64,000 nucleotides of DNA, from contig NZ_CP016534.2 in the NCBI RefSeq assembly GCF_001687565.2, positions 3,104,501 to 3,168,500 of the forward strand. Direction: 5' to 3'. This DNA comes from Planococcus antarcticus DSM 14505. Its GTDB lineage: Bacteria; Bacillota; Bacilli; Bacillales_A; Planococcaceae. Shown in pieces: positions 34,465 to 42,463 of the stretch (positions are counted from its first letter, which is position 1; the number at the start of each line of letters is the position of its first letter). A program made the position numbers and the translations under genes. The notes under the pieces were generated by a model, which did not search any database, was not told the origin of the DNA, and was given only the letters and a program-made list of their open reading frames with translations.

Positions 34465-34519
34465 AATTTATCACCTCACCTTAACTTTACCACGATGCGA
34501 TTCCTGAAGTTCACAAAAC

Positions 34520-35368
34520 TTATTTCTGTAGAAAATCAAGCAGTTCATCAAATCTGGCCGTGACATCTCGATAGCCTTGATTGTACAAGGTTTCCAGCTT
34601 CATCGGATCCCGTTCTATCCCTTTGATTTTATACAGGTCTATCGGTCTTATCACCATAGCTAGACCTTGATTTTCCAATTGTTCGATAAACTCCATCGTG
34701 TCATTATAATACAGATGCCGGTTCTCCATTGTTTTTGCGATAGTTGGATACTGCTTAACAAATGCGGGTAGGATTCTGGCAAACCTACTTCTTTTTTTTC
34801 GATAGCCTTTTTCTCTTGTTAGAACAATTATCGGCTTTGTTACACCATCTGATAGCGCTTTACGGATAGGAAGTGGGTCTGCAATACTGCCGTCCATTAA
34901 GTACTTACCGTCAAATTCCACCGGGTGCGACATCAAGGGAAGAGAACTTGAAGCTCTGACAATTGCCAGCATGTCTTCCGGCCGATTTGGCTTTTCAAAA
35001 TAAACCGCTCCTCCTGTCAGACAATCCGTCGCACCCACTACAAACTCTTCTGTCGCATCATTAAAACGGTCATAATCGAAAGGCACCAGGCTGTTCGGGA
35101 TTTCATCAAAGATCAGGTCCATCCCAAAGAGCTCCCGCTTTACCAGAAAATTCTTAACTGAGATATATTCCGGATGGTTGACATAGCCGATGGTCACTTC
35201 CCGATTACGGCCGTTTTGTCTGGAAATATAGGAAGACGCATGGCAGGCTCCTGCTGAAACCCCTATTACATAATCGACGAAAATCCCTTCTTCTAATAGC
35301 TTTTCAAGAACGCCACCGGTATAAACTCCGCGCATGCCACCGCCCTCCAATACCAGTCCGCTCTTCAT
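34520..35368 (-). CDS. patatin-like phospholipase
   Basis: A 282-residue serine lipase/acyl hydrolase of the RssA/YchK-like patatin group. The oxyanion motif is GLVLEGGGMRGVYTGGVL, the catalytic serine is in VIGVSAGACHASSY, and the aspartate is in YLMDGSIADPLPI, giving the full Ser-Asp dyad. No signal peptide. GGGGG precedes the ATG. Natural substrate unknown. Confidence 0.92.
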   Translation of the reverse strand: MKSGLVLEGGGMRGVYTGGVLEKLLEEGIFVDYVIGVSAGACHASSYISRQNGRNREVTIGYVNHPEYISVKNFLVKRELFGMDLIFDEIPNSLVPFDYDRFNDATEEFVVGATDCLTGGAVYFEKPNRPEDMLAIVRASSSLPLMSHPVEFDGKYLMDGSIADPLPIRKALSDGVTKPIIVLTREKGYRKKRSRFARILPAFVKQYPTIAKTMENRHLYYNDTMEFIEQLENQGLAMVIRPIDLYKIKGIERDPMKLETLYNQGYRDVTARFDELLDFLQK

Positions 35369-35412
35369 ATTAATCCCCCTAGGCTGGTTGAATCAGTTAG
35401 GGCCCGGCTGAT

Positions 35413-36090
35413 TCAACCGACTTTTTCAATCAATTCCGGTTTATTATTTTTTGGCGAATTGACTTCTTCAGATACTTGGTAAGCTTCCATATCTTCCGCT
35501 TTATAAGGTTTCAGCAGACCTTTTAATGTATCAACATCATCCATATCGGGATCTAGCCAAATTTTCTCTCCTTCTTTTGTTAGGATAACGGGCATCCGGT
35601 CATGAATTGATTTCATCAAAGCGTTTGGACCCGTCGTCAATATGGAACAACTATTGATGGTTTGGCCATCCGGAGATTTCCACGATTCCCAGAGGGCAGC
35701 AAAAGCGAAAGGTTCTCCCGTTTTCAATTTGATGCGTATTGGAATTTTTTCTCCGTTTTTTCGCTGCCATTCATAAAAAGAGTCCGCTACCACCAAACAG
35801 CGCTTCTTTTTGAAGGCATTACGGAAGCTGGGTTTTTCTGCCGCTGTCTCCGATCGGGCATTAATCATCTTATAGCCAACTTTTGCGTCTTTGGCCCATG
35901 GAGGAATCAGTCCCCATTTGAGCTTGCCCAGCCGGTTTTTGTCCCCGTCATTTACAATCGCCACTACCTGCTGGGAAGGGGCGACATTATAGCTGGCTGA
36001 ATAGTCATCTTCATTAAACGCTGTTTCTTCAATATGGAAGCGTTCGATTAAAACCGTATAGTCGGCAAGCAATGAATATCTTCCGCACAA
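35413..36090 (-). CDS. SOS-response-associated peptidase (HMCES/YedK family)
   Basis: A 225-residue protein that forms a covalent thiazolidine link to abasic sites in single-stranded DNA. The catalytic cysteine is residue 2 (MCGRYSLLAD). The conserved INARSET, CLVVADSFYEW and SIHDRMPVIL motifs are present. The start is TTG 36090 with AAGGAG 9 bases upstream, so after removal of fMet the cysteine becomes N-terminal as required. No LexA box was recognised upstream. Confidence 0.93.
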   Translation of the reverse strand: MCGRYSLLADYTVLIERFHIEETAFNEDDYSASYNVAPSQQVVAIVNDGDKNRLGKLKWGLIPPWAKDAKVGYKMINARSETAAEKPSFRNAFKKKRCLVVADSFYEWQRKNGEKIPIRIKLKTGEPFAFAALWESWKSPDGQTINSCSILTTGPNALMKSIHDRMPVILTKEGEKIWLDPDMDDVDTLKGLLKPYKAEDMEAYQVSEEVNSPKNNKPELIEKVG

Positions 36091-36407
36091 CTTCGATCAC
36101 TCCTTTCGCTACTGGTTAACAACCCTAAATATAACAGATAATTCTAACTTCTTCTGACTTATTGTCTTTACCTCTGAAATATTCAGACAACATTTCGCTC
36201 TACAGTAGCACAAAACTTGTCATTCTTCTTGACCTTCCGTCTTGCTGTTCTCTCAAATCTAAGTACCTGTCTTTATTCCTTTAAATCCATAGCCCTAAGC
36301 CATTACACTCGTTAAGACTCAAAATCCACGGAAAATTCGTTAAGGTCCCTTAAATGGCTAAATAGTGTTATAATAGAAGAACAACGAGTTATATTAGGAG
36401 GAATCAC
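36091..36407 (+). promoter_or_regulatory. intergenic region with promoter of the 36408 gene
   Basis: This 317-bp AT-rich gap contains no gene I can support. A perfect -10 TATAAT lies at 36369-36374 with no good -35, followed by AGGAGG directly before ATG 36408. Confidence 0.5.
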
Positions 36408-36839
36408 ATGGCTACTGCACGCGAAATGAGTCTCGTCAACAAGGATTTTCTGGTTGAAGAATTAGGGCTGAAGCAACAAGGAAACTCAACAATCTTTATG
36501 AATGAAGATTGTTTTGTATTGTCCCCATCTGTTCAGCGATATGAAAAAGGATTTGACGTCAGTGAATTCAATTTAGCTAAGTACGATCCGGAACGTCAAC
36601 AAGGCTTTTTGCTCGTACGGTACATGGATACCTTTTTAATGGCAAAACTTGAAAGCTTCACGAAAAAAATGATGCTCCCTGAACTTCAGATCAAAAAGAA
36701 AAACACAAAACCGCATTGGAAGTTCACAGTTGCTGAAAATCCGGCCTATCATATCGTCAATACCCAAAACAAAGAATTGCGTTACCGTCTGCAGGAACCA
36801 ACAAAAAAACAAATTGCTTCTTTCTTTAAGAAAATATAA
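36408..36839 (+). CDS. hypothetical protein
   Basis: A 143-residue soluble, basic protein; no family recognised. Features are an N-terminal helical part (MSLVNKDFLVEELGLKQQG), a middle with aromatic residues (FLLVRYMDTFLMAKLESF), a lysine-rich patch (QIKKKNTKPHWKF), and a C-terminal helix EPTKKQIASFFKKI. There are no cysteine clusters apart from one Cys in NEDCFVLSP. It has a good AGGAGG site and its own terminator, so it is very likely a real single-gene unit. Confidence 0.75.
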   Translation: MATAREMSLVNKDFLVEELGLKQQGNSTIFMNEDCFVLSPSVQRYEKGFDVSEFNLAKYDPERQQGFLLVRYMDTFLMAKLESFTKKMMLPELQIKKKNTKPHWKFTVAENPAYHIVNTQNKELRYRLQEPTKKQIASFFKKI

Positions 36840-36845
36840 GCTCTT

Positions 36846-36874
36846 CCCGCGGCCTTTGTGCACGCGGGTTTTTT
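36846..36874 (+). terminator. terminator after hypothetical gene
   Basis: CCCGCG (36846-36851) with CGCGGG (36863-36868), 11-nt loop, six T. Confidence 0.85.
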
Positions 36875-37256
36875 AATTCCACTATAATATTCAACGAGCT
36901 TCCTTGGCCGAAGTTCCCCATTCTCCATATTTGATTGATCGCCATATGGATTGCTTATTGTTAATGGTAAAATGAAAAGCAGCATGAACACCTCCGATCA
37001 ACGGCAATTCTGGTGAGTTACTGCTGACTACATATGTTGAATTAATTATTTATGATACGTGCTATTCTGCTGTGAATATCCCGCAAATTAGCTTTACTTT
37101 CGGGCTCGCAGAAGCTTGCGAAGAGAAGGCTCAGCGCTGCCGCGAAAAACGTCAGCCTGAAGCGATTTCTTCCTTTTTTATCCTAGTCGAGTTGAAAAAG
37201 ATAATTCTTTATCAACTTATATAGGCGTGGAAAGTGATATGGATTGGACGTGACCA
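36875..37256 (+). other. intergenic region with possible structured leader
   Basis: No gene is supported in these 382 bp. Near 37085-37170 a GC-richer patch has short self-complementary pieces (CGCA/TGCG around GAAGCT; AGGCT with AGCCT), then an A/T-rich run up to the MFS start. It does not match any riboswitch class I know. Confidence 0.3.
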
Positions 37257-38456
37257 ATGGAATCTCAGTGCTATACCGTAAAAGACCGACAGTTTTGGAA
37301 AATCATTCTCAGCCTTTTGCTTGCTTCTTTATTCATTTTTGCAAACATGTATGCGGTTCAACCATTACTCCCTGTTTTTGTAGACGAATTTCAAGTTTCT
37401 GTTTCTACAGCCAGCTTGTCCTTGTCACTGACCATCATCGGGTTAATACTAGGCTTAATCGTTCTCGGATTTTTTTCTGATCGCAATGGCAGAAAACCCT
37501 ATATCATCTATTCTTTGCTCGGCTCAGCAATCCCTTTTTTCATCATCCCGCTGACCGATTCATTTACCGTGCTGCTGATCTTGCGTTTTATCCAAGGCTT
37601 TGCGCTGGCAGGCGTACCCGCCGCTGCTCTCGCCTACATCAGCGAAGAAATTGACAGAAAAAACATCGCTTATGCCACTGCGCTTTATATTTCCAGCAAT
37701 GCATTGGGCGGCATGCTCGGCCGTTTTTTAACCGGGTATCTGACTGATCATTTCTCCTGGCAAATTTCCTTTTATGCGTTTGCTGTGACCGGCCTCTTTT
37801 TATTCGCAGCTGTCGTCTTTCTGCTGCCGCCGTCCCGGAATTTCAATTCCAGCCAATTAAGTTTTGCAAAAGATATCGAAGGATTCCTGTTCCACGTGAA
37901 AAATCCGGCACTTCTCGTCGTCTTCGGTCTTGGTGCAGTTTTGCAGATTTCCTTTACCGGCATTTGGACGTATTTGCCCTTTTATCTGGAAGCCCCGCCT
38001 TACTCTATGTCACTTCAGTCCATATCGTATTTGTTCTTTGCCTACGGGATCGGCGTTATCGGCTCCCCGATAGCCGGCCGTGTCGCCGAAAAGTTTGGTT
38101 TGCGTAATGTCCGCCTAGCAGGCGTGTTTATCTTATCAGCCGGAATTTTTATGACACTCAGCCCGTATTTCTGGATAATCGTCGTTGGCCTCTGTGTAAC
38201 CTGCCTTGGCTTTTTCACTTCCCATTCCCTGACCGCCGCTTCTGTCGGCCAGCAGGCAGCCCACCATAAAGGCAGCGCTTCTAGCTTGTATTTGGTATCG
38301 TACTATATCGGTGTCGCAGCGGGCAGCTCTCTTTTAAGTCCTTTATGGACATCTGTCGGCTGGACAGGTTTTGTTCTTTTTACAGCAATTTTACCGCTCC
38401 TTTATATACTAGCTATCACTCTTTATAGAAAAAAAGCAGGCTCCCCCAGAAGGTAA
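37257..38456 (+). CDS. MFS transporter (YnfM/YwoG-like)
   Basis: A 399-residue 12-helix major facilitator: ANMYAVQPLLPVFVDEFQVS in helix 1, loop 2-3 signature LGFFSDRNGRKPYI, and a helix-4 motif RFIQGFALAGVPAAALAYIS. This resembles arabinose/drug efflux proteins such as YnfM. The ribosome site before ATG 37257 is weak. Its last codons AGA-AGG-TAA run into the left edge of the inserted island. Without the insertion the stop would be TGA from AGAAGGTGA, and the downstream terminator would be intact. Confidence 0.88.
   Translation: MESQCYTVKDRQFWKIILSLLLASLFIFANMYAVQPLLPVFVDEFQVSVSTASLSLSLTIIGLILGLIVLGFFSDRNGRKPYIIYSLLGSAIPFFIIPLTDSFTVLLILRFIQGFALAGVPAAALAYISEEIDRKNIAYATALYISSNALGGMLGRFLTGYLTDHFSWQISFYAFAVTGLFLFAAVVFLLPPSRNFNSSQLSFAKDIEGFLFHVKNPALLVVFGLGAVLQISFTGIWTYLPFYLEAPPYSMSLQSISYLFFAYGIGVIGSPIAGRVAEKFGLRNVRLAGVFILSAGIFMTLSPYFWIIVVGLCVTCLGFFTSHSLTAASVGQQAAHHKGSASSLYLVSYYIGVAAGSSLLSPLWTSVGWTGFVLFTAILPLLYILAITLYRKKAGSPRR
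38431..38443. terminator. left arm of the split bidirectional terminator
   Basis: AAAAAGCAGGCTC at 38431-38443 is the exact reverse complement of 44238-44250. With the island removed, the two arms form a 13-bp stem with an 11-nt loop and T-run, a normal terminator between the convergent MFS and DASS genes. Confidence 0.85.
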
Positions 38457-38459
38457 ACC
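38439..38459 (+). repeat. left direct repeat (target duplication) of the island
   Basis: The first 16 bases (38439-38454) are identical to 44222-44237. Extended to 21 bases there are only two differences. It abuts the terminal inverted repeat starting at 38460. Confidence 0.85.
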
Positions 38460-38547
38460 GTTCAGTTTTGAATCGCAAAAATCGAAATAACCACCTAAAT
38501 AGACTACCTTTTAGCAGCTATTTAGATAGCACTTTACAACGCTAATT

Positions 38548-38597
38548 AACACCTAAATTCGAAAGGTTTTCGAACCTACGATTTTAGGTGTTTTTTT
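38548..38597 (+). terminator. terminator near left end of the island
   Basis: AACACCTAAA (38548-38557) pairs with TTTAGGTGTT (38583-38592), with an inner TTCGAAA/TTTCGAA hairpin and seven T. It may now end MFS transcription in place of the split terminator. Confidence 0.8.
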
Positions 38598-38671
38598 AAT
38601 TGAAACCCCTCATAAGAACTTAAAATTATGGGTTATACTGGAATAAACAAAACAATCTAAGGAGTGATAAT

Positions 38672-39454
38672 TTGTTTCCAAAAGACATTATTCAAGAATT
38701 TTTATCTGAAATGAGTAGACAAGATGTCGAACGAAAAGCCCTCATTGCTTCGGTTGTATCAAATTCAATATTTAATTTTGAAATGCCTAAGATGGAATTC
38801 CCCATAATTGAAGTGGATTACGATAGAGTTAAAAAAATCATCAATAAAAATTCAAAGTACGGTTGGACTTTAACCCAAGAGATTGATTTTTCCTACTACT
38901 TTAAAGACGAGTTGGTCGACTCAACATTTAATCAAATAGACAATCATTTTTTAAATTTTTACTCAGATAACGATTGGAATTTCTATCACCATACAAAGAA
39001 TCTCATATTAGAAACTATCAATCCAAAATGGACGGAATTATTGAATGAGTGCTTTGATAATTTTGAACAAGACAGGTACAAATCGATTATTCCCACTCTA
39101 TTTTCGATTATCGAAGGCGAAACAGCTTTTATCTATCAAACCACCGAAGCAGGAAAGGACCTGTTTGAGACGATGAAAACTGAAACAAGAAATATTGAGC
39201 ACGAACTAACGAAATTAACTATTTATTCGTTGGCAGAATTTTTACGTTGGCAATTATTTGGTTACCAAGAATTCTCTAAATCGAGGAAAAGCCTTATCAA
39301 TCGAAACAGGGTTTTGCACGGTCGTGACGATCCAATTTATTGGCACAAAGTAGATGCCCTTCGATTGATTAACATATTATCAACTGTCCAACTGTATTCT
39401 GCAAAATCAAAATACACAAGATTGCAACAAGAAGTACATAATGTTGCAACTTGA
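38672..39454 (+). CDS. HEPN-motif protein, candidate abortive-infection RNase
   Basis: A 260-residue soluble, acidic protein, very AT-rich in codon use. Around residues 228-233 it has RNRVLH followed by GRDDP and a helix KVDALRLINILSTVQL. This is the R-N-x3-H pattern and helical setting of HEPN-domain ribonucleases common in Abi and toxin proteins. The N-terminal 180 residues are helical and unassigned (FSIIEGETAFIYQ in the middle). The start is TTG 38672 with AAGGAG 7 bases upstream. The last codons lie inside a large inverted repeat. HEPN assignment is by motif only; a defence role is inference. Confidence 0.6.
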   Translation: MFPKDIIQEFLSEMSRQDVERKALIASVVSNSIFNFEMPKMEFPIIEVDYDRVKKIINKNSKYGWTLTQEIDFSYYFKDELVDSTFNQIDNHFLNFYSDNDWNFYHHTKNLILETINPKWTELLNECFDNFEQDRYKSIIPTLFSIIEGETAFIYQTTEAGKDLFETMKTETRNIEHELTKLTIYSLAEFLRWQLFGYQEFSKSRKSLINRNRVLHGRDDPIYWHKVDALRLINILSTVQLYSAKSKYTRLQQEVHNVAT

Positions 39455-39561
39455 CATGGAGCCTCTACAAGCATGACTATCACGTCAGGAAACCAGCCGT
39501 GATAAAGGCTGGCTAGCCTGAATGAGGCTATCATGCTTGCCACTCCATGTAAAGTTGCAAC
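39443..39561. repeat. 119-bp inverted-repeat element at the end of the HEPN-motif gene
   Basis: The arms 39443-39461 and 39543-39561 are reverse complements with one mismatch in 19. Inner arms CAAGCATGA (39468-39476) / TCATGCTTG (39531-39539) and CCAGCC/GGCTGG (39493-39498, 39508-39513) extend the fold. TTGCAA occurs at 39422, 39444, 39555 and 39573, with TTGCAT at 39596. It could be a MITE-like insertion, a recombination site or a structured RNA. Confidence 0.75.
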
Positions 39562-39758
39562 GCCATGTTTGATTGCAATACTATGTACTTTTCTATTGCA
39601 TTACACACCAACTTGTTAAAGAGAATAAAGATGGCTAACTCGTTGTTTTATAAAAGAATAGATGAACAAGAATATTTTCATCCTATATCCTAGATTTATT
39701 AAATGCTTTAACTATTCTTTGCCGAAACGATTAACTTTTAAACGTGAGGAGTAAATTA

Positions 39759-40460
39759 ATGAAGAAAAGTGTAATCATATTTGAAAGTATTATGTTTGTA
39801 TTGGTATTAATATCTTTGTTCTTCGCTTTTTCAGACAATGAAAACTTTATAAAATTAGATTGGGGTATTTGGTTTATTTTTGTGTTGGATTACACCGTCA
39901 GATTAATACTTGCGGAGAACAAATGGAGTTATATTAAACAGCATCCCTTTGAACTAATTGCCATTATCCCGTTCGATTCTATTTTTAGAGCTGCGCGTAT
40001 CGTACGATTGTTCCGCATCATTCGATTAATTGGAATTGGATCGCGCTATTTAACACCAGTATACAAATTACTAAAAACGAATGGTTTAGACAAAATATTA
40101 ATTGTTGCTATGGTTTTACTGTTTATTATTCCTATTCCGATTGTACTTCTTGAACCTTCAATAAATACTTTTGGTGATGCACTTTGGTGGGCTGTTGTAA
40201 CTACCACGACTGTCGGTTACGGAGATATATCTCCAGAAACACCAATTGGTCGAATTTTAGCTGTTGTATTAATGTTGGTAGGTATTGGAATCATTGGTAC
40301 ATTAACTTCTGCAATTACAAGTTTTTTCGGTAATAAAAATGAAGCGAACCACGATAAAAAAATCCTAAATGTAATTCAGTCTATCGAAGAAATTGAAAAT
40401 CTGACTAAAGAAGATATAGAATTTGTTCGGATGTATCTGAAGAGAAAAGAAATTAAATAA
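39759..40460 (+). CDS. voltage-gated-type potassium/ion channel
   Basis: A 233-residue membrane protein of the Kv/ion-transport family. It has an S1-S4 part with arginine-rich S4 (FRAARIVRLFRIIRLIG), a pore loop carrying the K+ filter TTTTVGYGD, an S6 helix, and a soluble C-terminal helical tail of about 45 residues. ATG 39759 has GAGGAG upstream and is preferred over the in-frame start at 39744. The gene is AT-rich like its island neighbours. It may be a housekeeping-type channel carried as cargo, or an effector that depolarises the membrane; the sequence does not decide this. Confidence 0.88.
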   Translation: MKKSVIIFESIMFVLVLISLFFAFSDNENFIKLDWGIWFIFVLDYTVRLILAENKWSYIKQHPFELIAIIPFDSIFRAARIVRLFRIIRLIGIGSRYLTPVYKLLKTNGLDKILIVAMVLLFIIPIPIVLLEPSINTFGDALWWAVVTTTTVGYGDISPETPIGRILAVVLMLVGIGIIGTLTSAITSFFGNKNEANHDKKILNVIQSIEEIENLTKEDIEFVRMYLKRKEIK

Positions 40461-40581
40461 CCTTAGATTAAAGCATCTTAATTCGGATGCTTCTTTTTTC
40501 TTCCTTTTTCTGGCTTTCCTATTCTTTTTCATTATGGTTAATCAAAATTGTTAGACTTTTTTTGATTAAGGATGGTGGGAA

Positions 40582-41322
40582 ATGAAAAGAAAAATTGATA
40601 TTGATTTTTTAATTTTTTTAAGAAAGGGACTTTTTAGAAGTCCTAACGAATACGAAATGAAAAAAGCACGAAACATTTTTTTGGATTTGAATTCTAACCT
40701 TTGGAATGAGTTATATGAAAAAGACCGTAAAAATTCTTTTATGTTTGCTGAATCTATGAATGAATTTTTGTTAAGAAAAAACGATAAAGCAAAATTCCCC
40801 CCTGAAATTGGAGACATAGTTATGCTTAATTTGCTACTGGGTTATAATCACGAAGCTTCCAAAATACACCCTGTACTTGTTTTAGAGAAATTCGGTAATA
40901 GAATTTTTGTTGTACCAGGATCTTCTAGCGATTCTTATACTAAAGAAGCTTTTCATCCAAGCACAAACCCCACTAAAAAGAAAAATCTCTACTTAATAAA
41001 ACCAGAAGAAGTAATTTTAGAAAGTGGTAGGACTTTAGAGTACAATACTGGATTCAAACTAGAAAACTCTGCTCTTTACTCTACATCACGTATAACTTCG
41101 GATATGGCGATGGCACACTTAGATCCAAACAGCGATGCGTTCAAAATAATAAAAGCTGGAGTTCATTATTTAATTTTTCCGATTGAAAATAAGTTCATAG
41201 AGAAAACAACAATTGAAAATAACATTTTAAAAAATGATTTAATAGTCTTAAAAGAAGAATTAAGCTTGGTAAAAATTGAGAAAGAGATGATTGAAAAAAA
41301 TAAAAAATACGAAAAAAATTAA
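40582..41322 (+). CDS. PemK/MazF-like protein with long extensions
   Basis: A 246-residue protein. Residues about 70-185 fit the PemK/MazF fold: PPEIGDIVMLNLLLGYNHEA, KIHPVLVLEKFGNRIFVVPG, then a strand-rich part with VHYLIFPI. The N-terminal 65 residues are helical and charged. The last 45 form a Lys/Glu-rich coiled coil. MazF toxins are typically about 110 residues, so both extensions are unusual, and no antitoxin gene precedes it. The extensions may be a built-in antitoxin or partner domain, or the protein may be a non-toxic relative. The ribosome site GGTGGGAA is moderate. Confidence 0.65.
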   Translation: MKRKIDIDFLIFLRKGLFRSPNEYEMKKARNIFLDLNSNLWNELYEKDRKNSFMFAESMNEFLLRKNDKAKFPPEIGDIVMLNLLLGYNHEASKIHPVLVLEKFGNRIFVVPGSSSDSYTKEAFHPSTNPTKKKNLYLIKPEEVILESGRTLEYNTGFKLENSALYSTSRITSDMAMAHLDPNSDAFKIIKAGVHYLIFPIENKFIEKTTIENNILKNDLIVLKEELSLVKIEKEMIEKNKKYEKN

Positions 41323-41346
41323 TACCTCGATTAAATATAGTTCCGT

Positions 41347-42400
41347 TTGTCAATATAAGCTAGACAAATCCATTCCATTCAGGTGACTCAAAAATGCCTC
41401 CAGGGGTGTACGGTAATCCAGCGACTTCCGCGGGATATTATTCCGCTTGTCAGCCACCGCGGAAATGAACGGTTGATCGACCTGGTTGAAATCCATTTCC
41501 TTTGCCAAGCCGTCTTTTCGAAGGAGTCCGTTGGAATTTTCATTCAAGGCGCGCTGGGAAGGCGTTCCGGGATCCGCAAAGTAAATCGAGACGTCGTGCC
41601 GGTTGCACAGCGGCTTCCAATTGGAGAATTCCTTCCCGCAATCAAAGGTGATGGATTTGAACAGATTTCTCGGGACCCCTTGAAACCACTGATTCAGCGT
41701 AGTTTCAATATCGCATGCCTTGCGTCCCGCAGGCTTCAAGGCGATGATGACTTTCGTCAGCCGTTCGACCAGCGTGATCACCGCACTTTTGTGGCGGGCG
41801 CCCACAATGGTGTCGCCTTCGATATGTCCGAACTCTTTTTGGAAAGAAGGATAGTCGGTTTCTCGTTCGGAAATATGTCGTTTGAACGCCTGCTTTCCGC
41901 GGCGTTCCTCGTGCCCATTGGGTTTTCGTTTCCCTTTCATGGGCAGTGTGGCTACATCAAAGACCTGATTTTTGAACATGCGATAGAGCGTGCGTGCGGA
42001 ACAATCGATCACCGTTTCTGCACGGCCGACAATGACATCAGGCGTCCATCCCTGCGCCACCTTGTCTTGAATATAGACAACTTGTTTCTTCGGCAAGACC
42101 AGTTTTCGTCGGCCGCAGCGTTGTTTGTTTTTCTTGTATTGTTTGTAGAAATCGAGAGCTGTATAGCCCGATTTCAGGAAGTTGATGACATTATAGATCG
42201 GCTGCCTGGAACGGTTCAGGCATTCTGCAATTATCGCCACAGGTATATGTTGGCGGTGGTAGGATTCTATCATCACCAATTCATCCGTGGTAAGATGGGT
42301 GTAGGTCATTCGTGATCACTCCTCTGTTTTTCTTTGGTCGGAAAATACATTTAGAGTGTATCACGAATGGCTTTTTCAGTTGTCTAGCTTAATTTTACAA
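41347..42400 (-). mobile_element. IS30-family insertion sequence
   Basis: About 1.05 kb, carrying one transposase gene. The ends share the inverted core TAAGCTAGACAA, with similar outer bases (TTGTCAATA on the left, TTGTAAAAT on the right strand). Exact ends and target duplication are not certain. It sits directly behind the PemK/MazF-like gene. Its base composition is clearly more GC-rich than the cargo genes. Confidence 0.8.
41350..42309 (-). CDS. IS30-family transposase
   Basis: A 319-residue DDE transposase: N-terminal HTH (LTTDELVMIESYHRQHIPVA, CLNRSRQPIYNVINFL), catalytic aspartate in EFGHIEGDTIVG, second aspartate in ITFDCGKEFSNW, glutamate in RALNENSNGLLR. These are the IS30 signatures and the length is complete. 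Its start codon lies in a perfect 10-bp inverted repeat (CATTCGTGAT at 42307-42316 with 42360-42369). Complete gene, so the element may be active. Confidence 0.95.
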   Translation of the reverse strand: MTYTHLTTDELVMIESYHRQHIPVAIIAECLNRSRQPIYNVINFLKSGYTALDFYKQYKKNKQRCGRRKLVLPKKQVVYIQDKVAQGWTPDVIVGRAETVIDCSARTLYRMFKNQVFDVATLPMKGKRKPNGHEERRGKQAFKRHISERETDYPSFQKEFGHIEGDTIVGARHKSAVITLVERLTKVIIALKPAGRKACDIETTLNQWFQGVPRNLFKSITFDCGKEFSNWKPLCNRHDVSIYFADPGTPSQRALNENSNGLLRKDGLAKEMDFNQVDQPFISAVADKRNNIPRKSLDYRTPLEAFLSHLNGMDLSSLY

Positions 42401-42463
42401 TCGGCGTAGGATAAAAAAATAATTTTGACTTTTTTCTTGCTTTTTACTTTATATACCACGCGT

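Noticed and set aside
36782..36991. Minus-strand frame with a fair GGAGGTG site
   Set aside because: It overlaps the end and terminator of the 36408 gene antisense. The protein has no family features beyond a short hydrophobic start.
39443..39561. Integron attC site
   Set aside because: The GTTGCAAC arms superficially recall attC core sites, but the order and the imperfect-hairpin features of attC, and any integrase gene, are missing.
41383..42315. 310-codon frame antisense to the IS30 transposase
   Set aside because: A shadow frame of a GC-rich transposase gene. The DDE motifs are on the minus strand.
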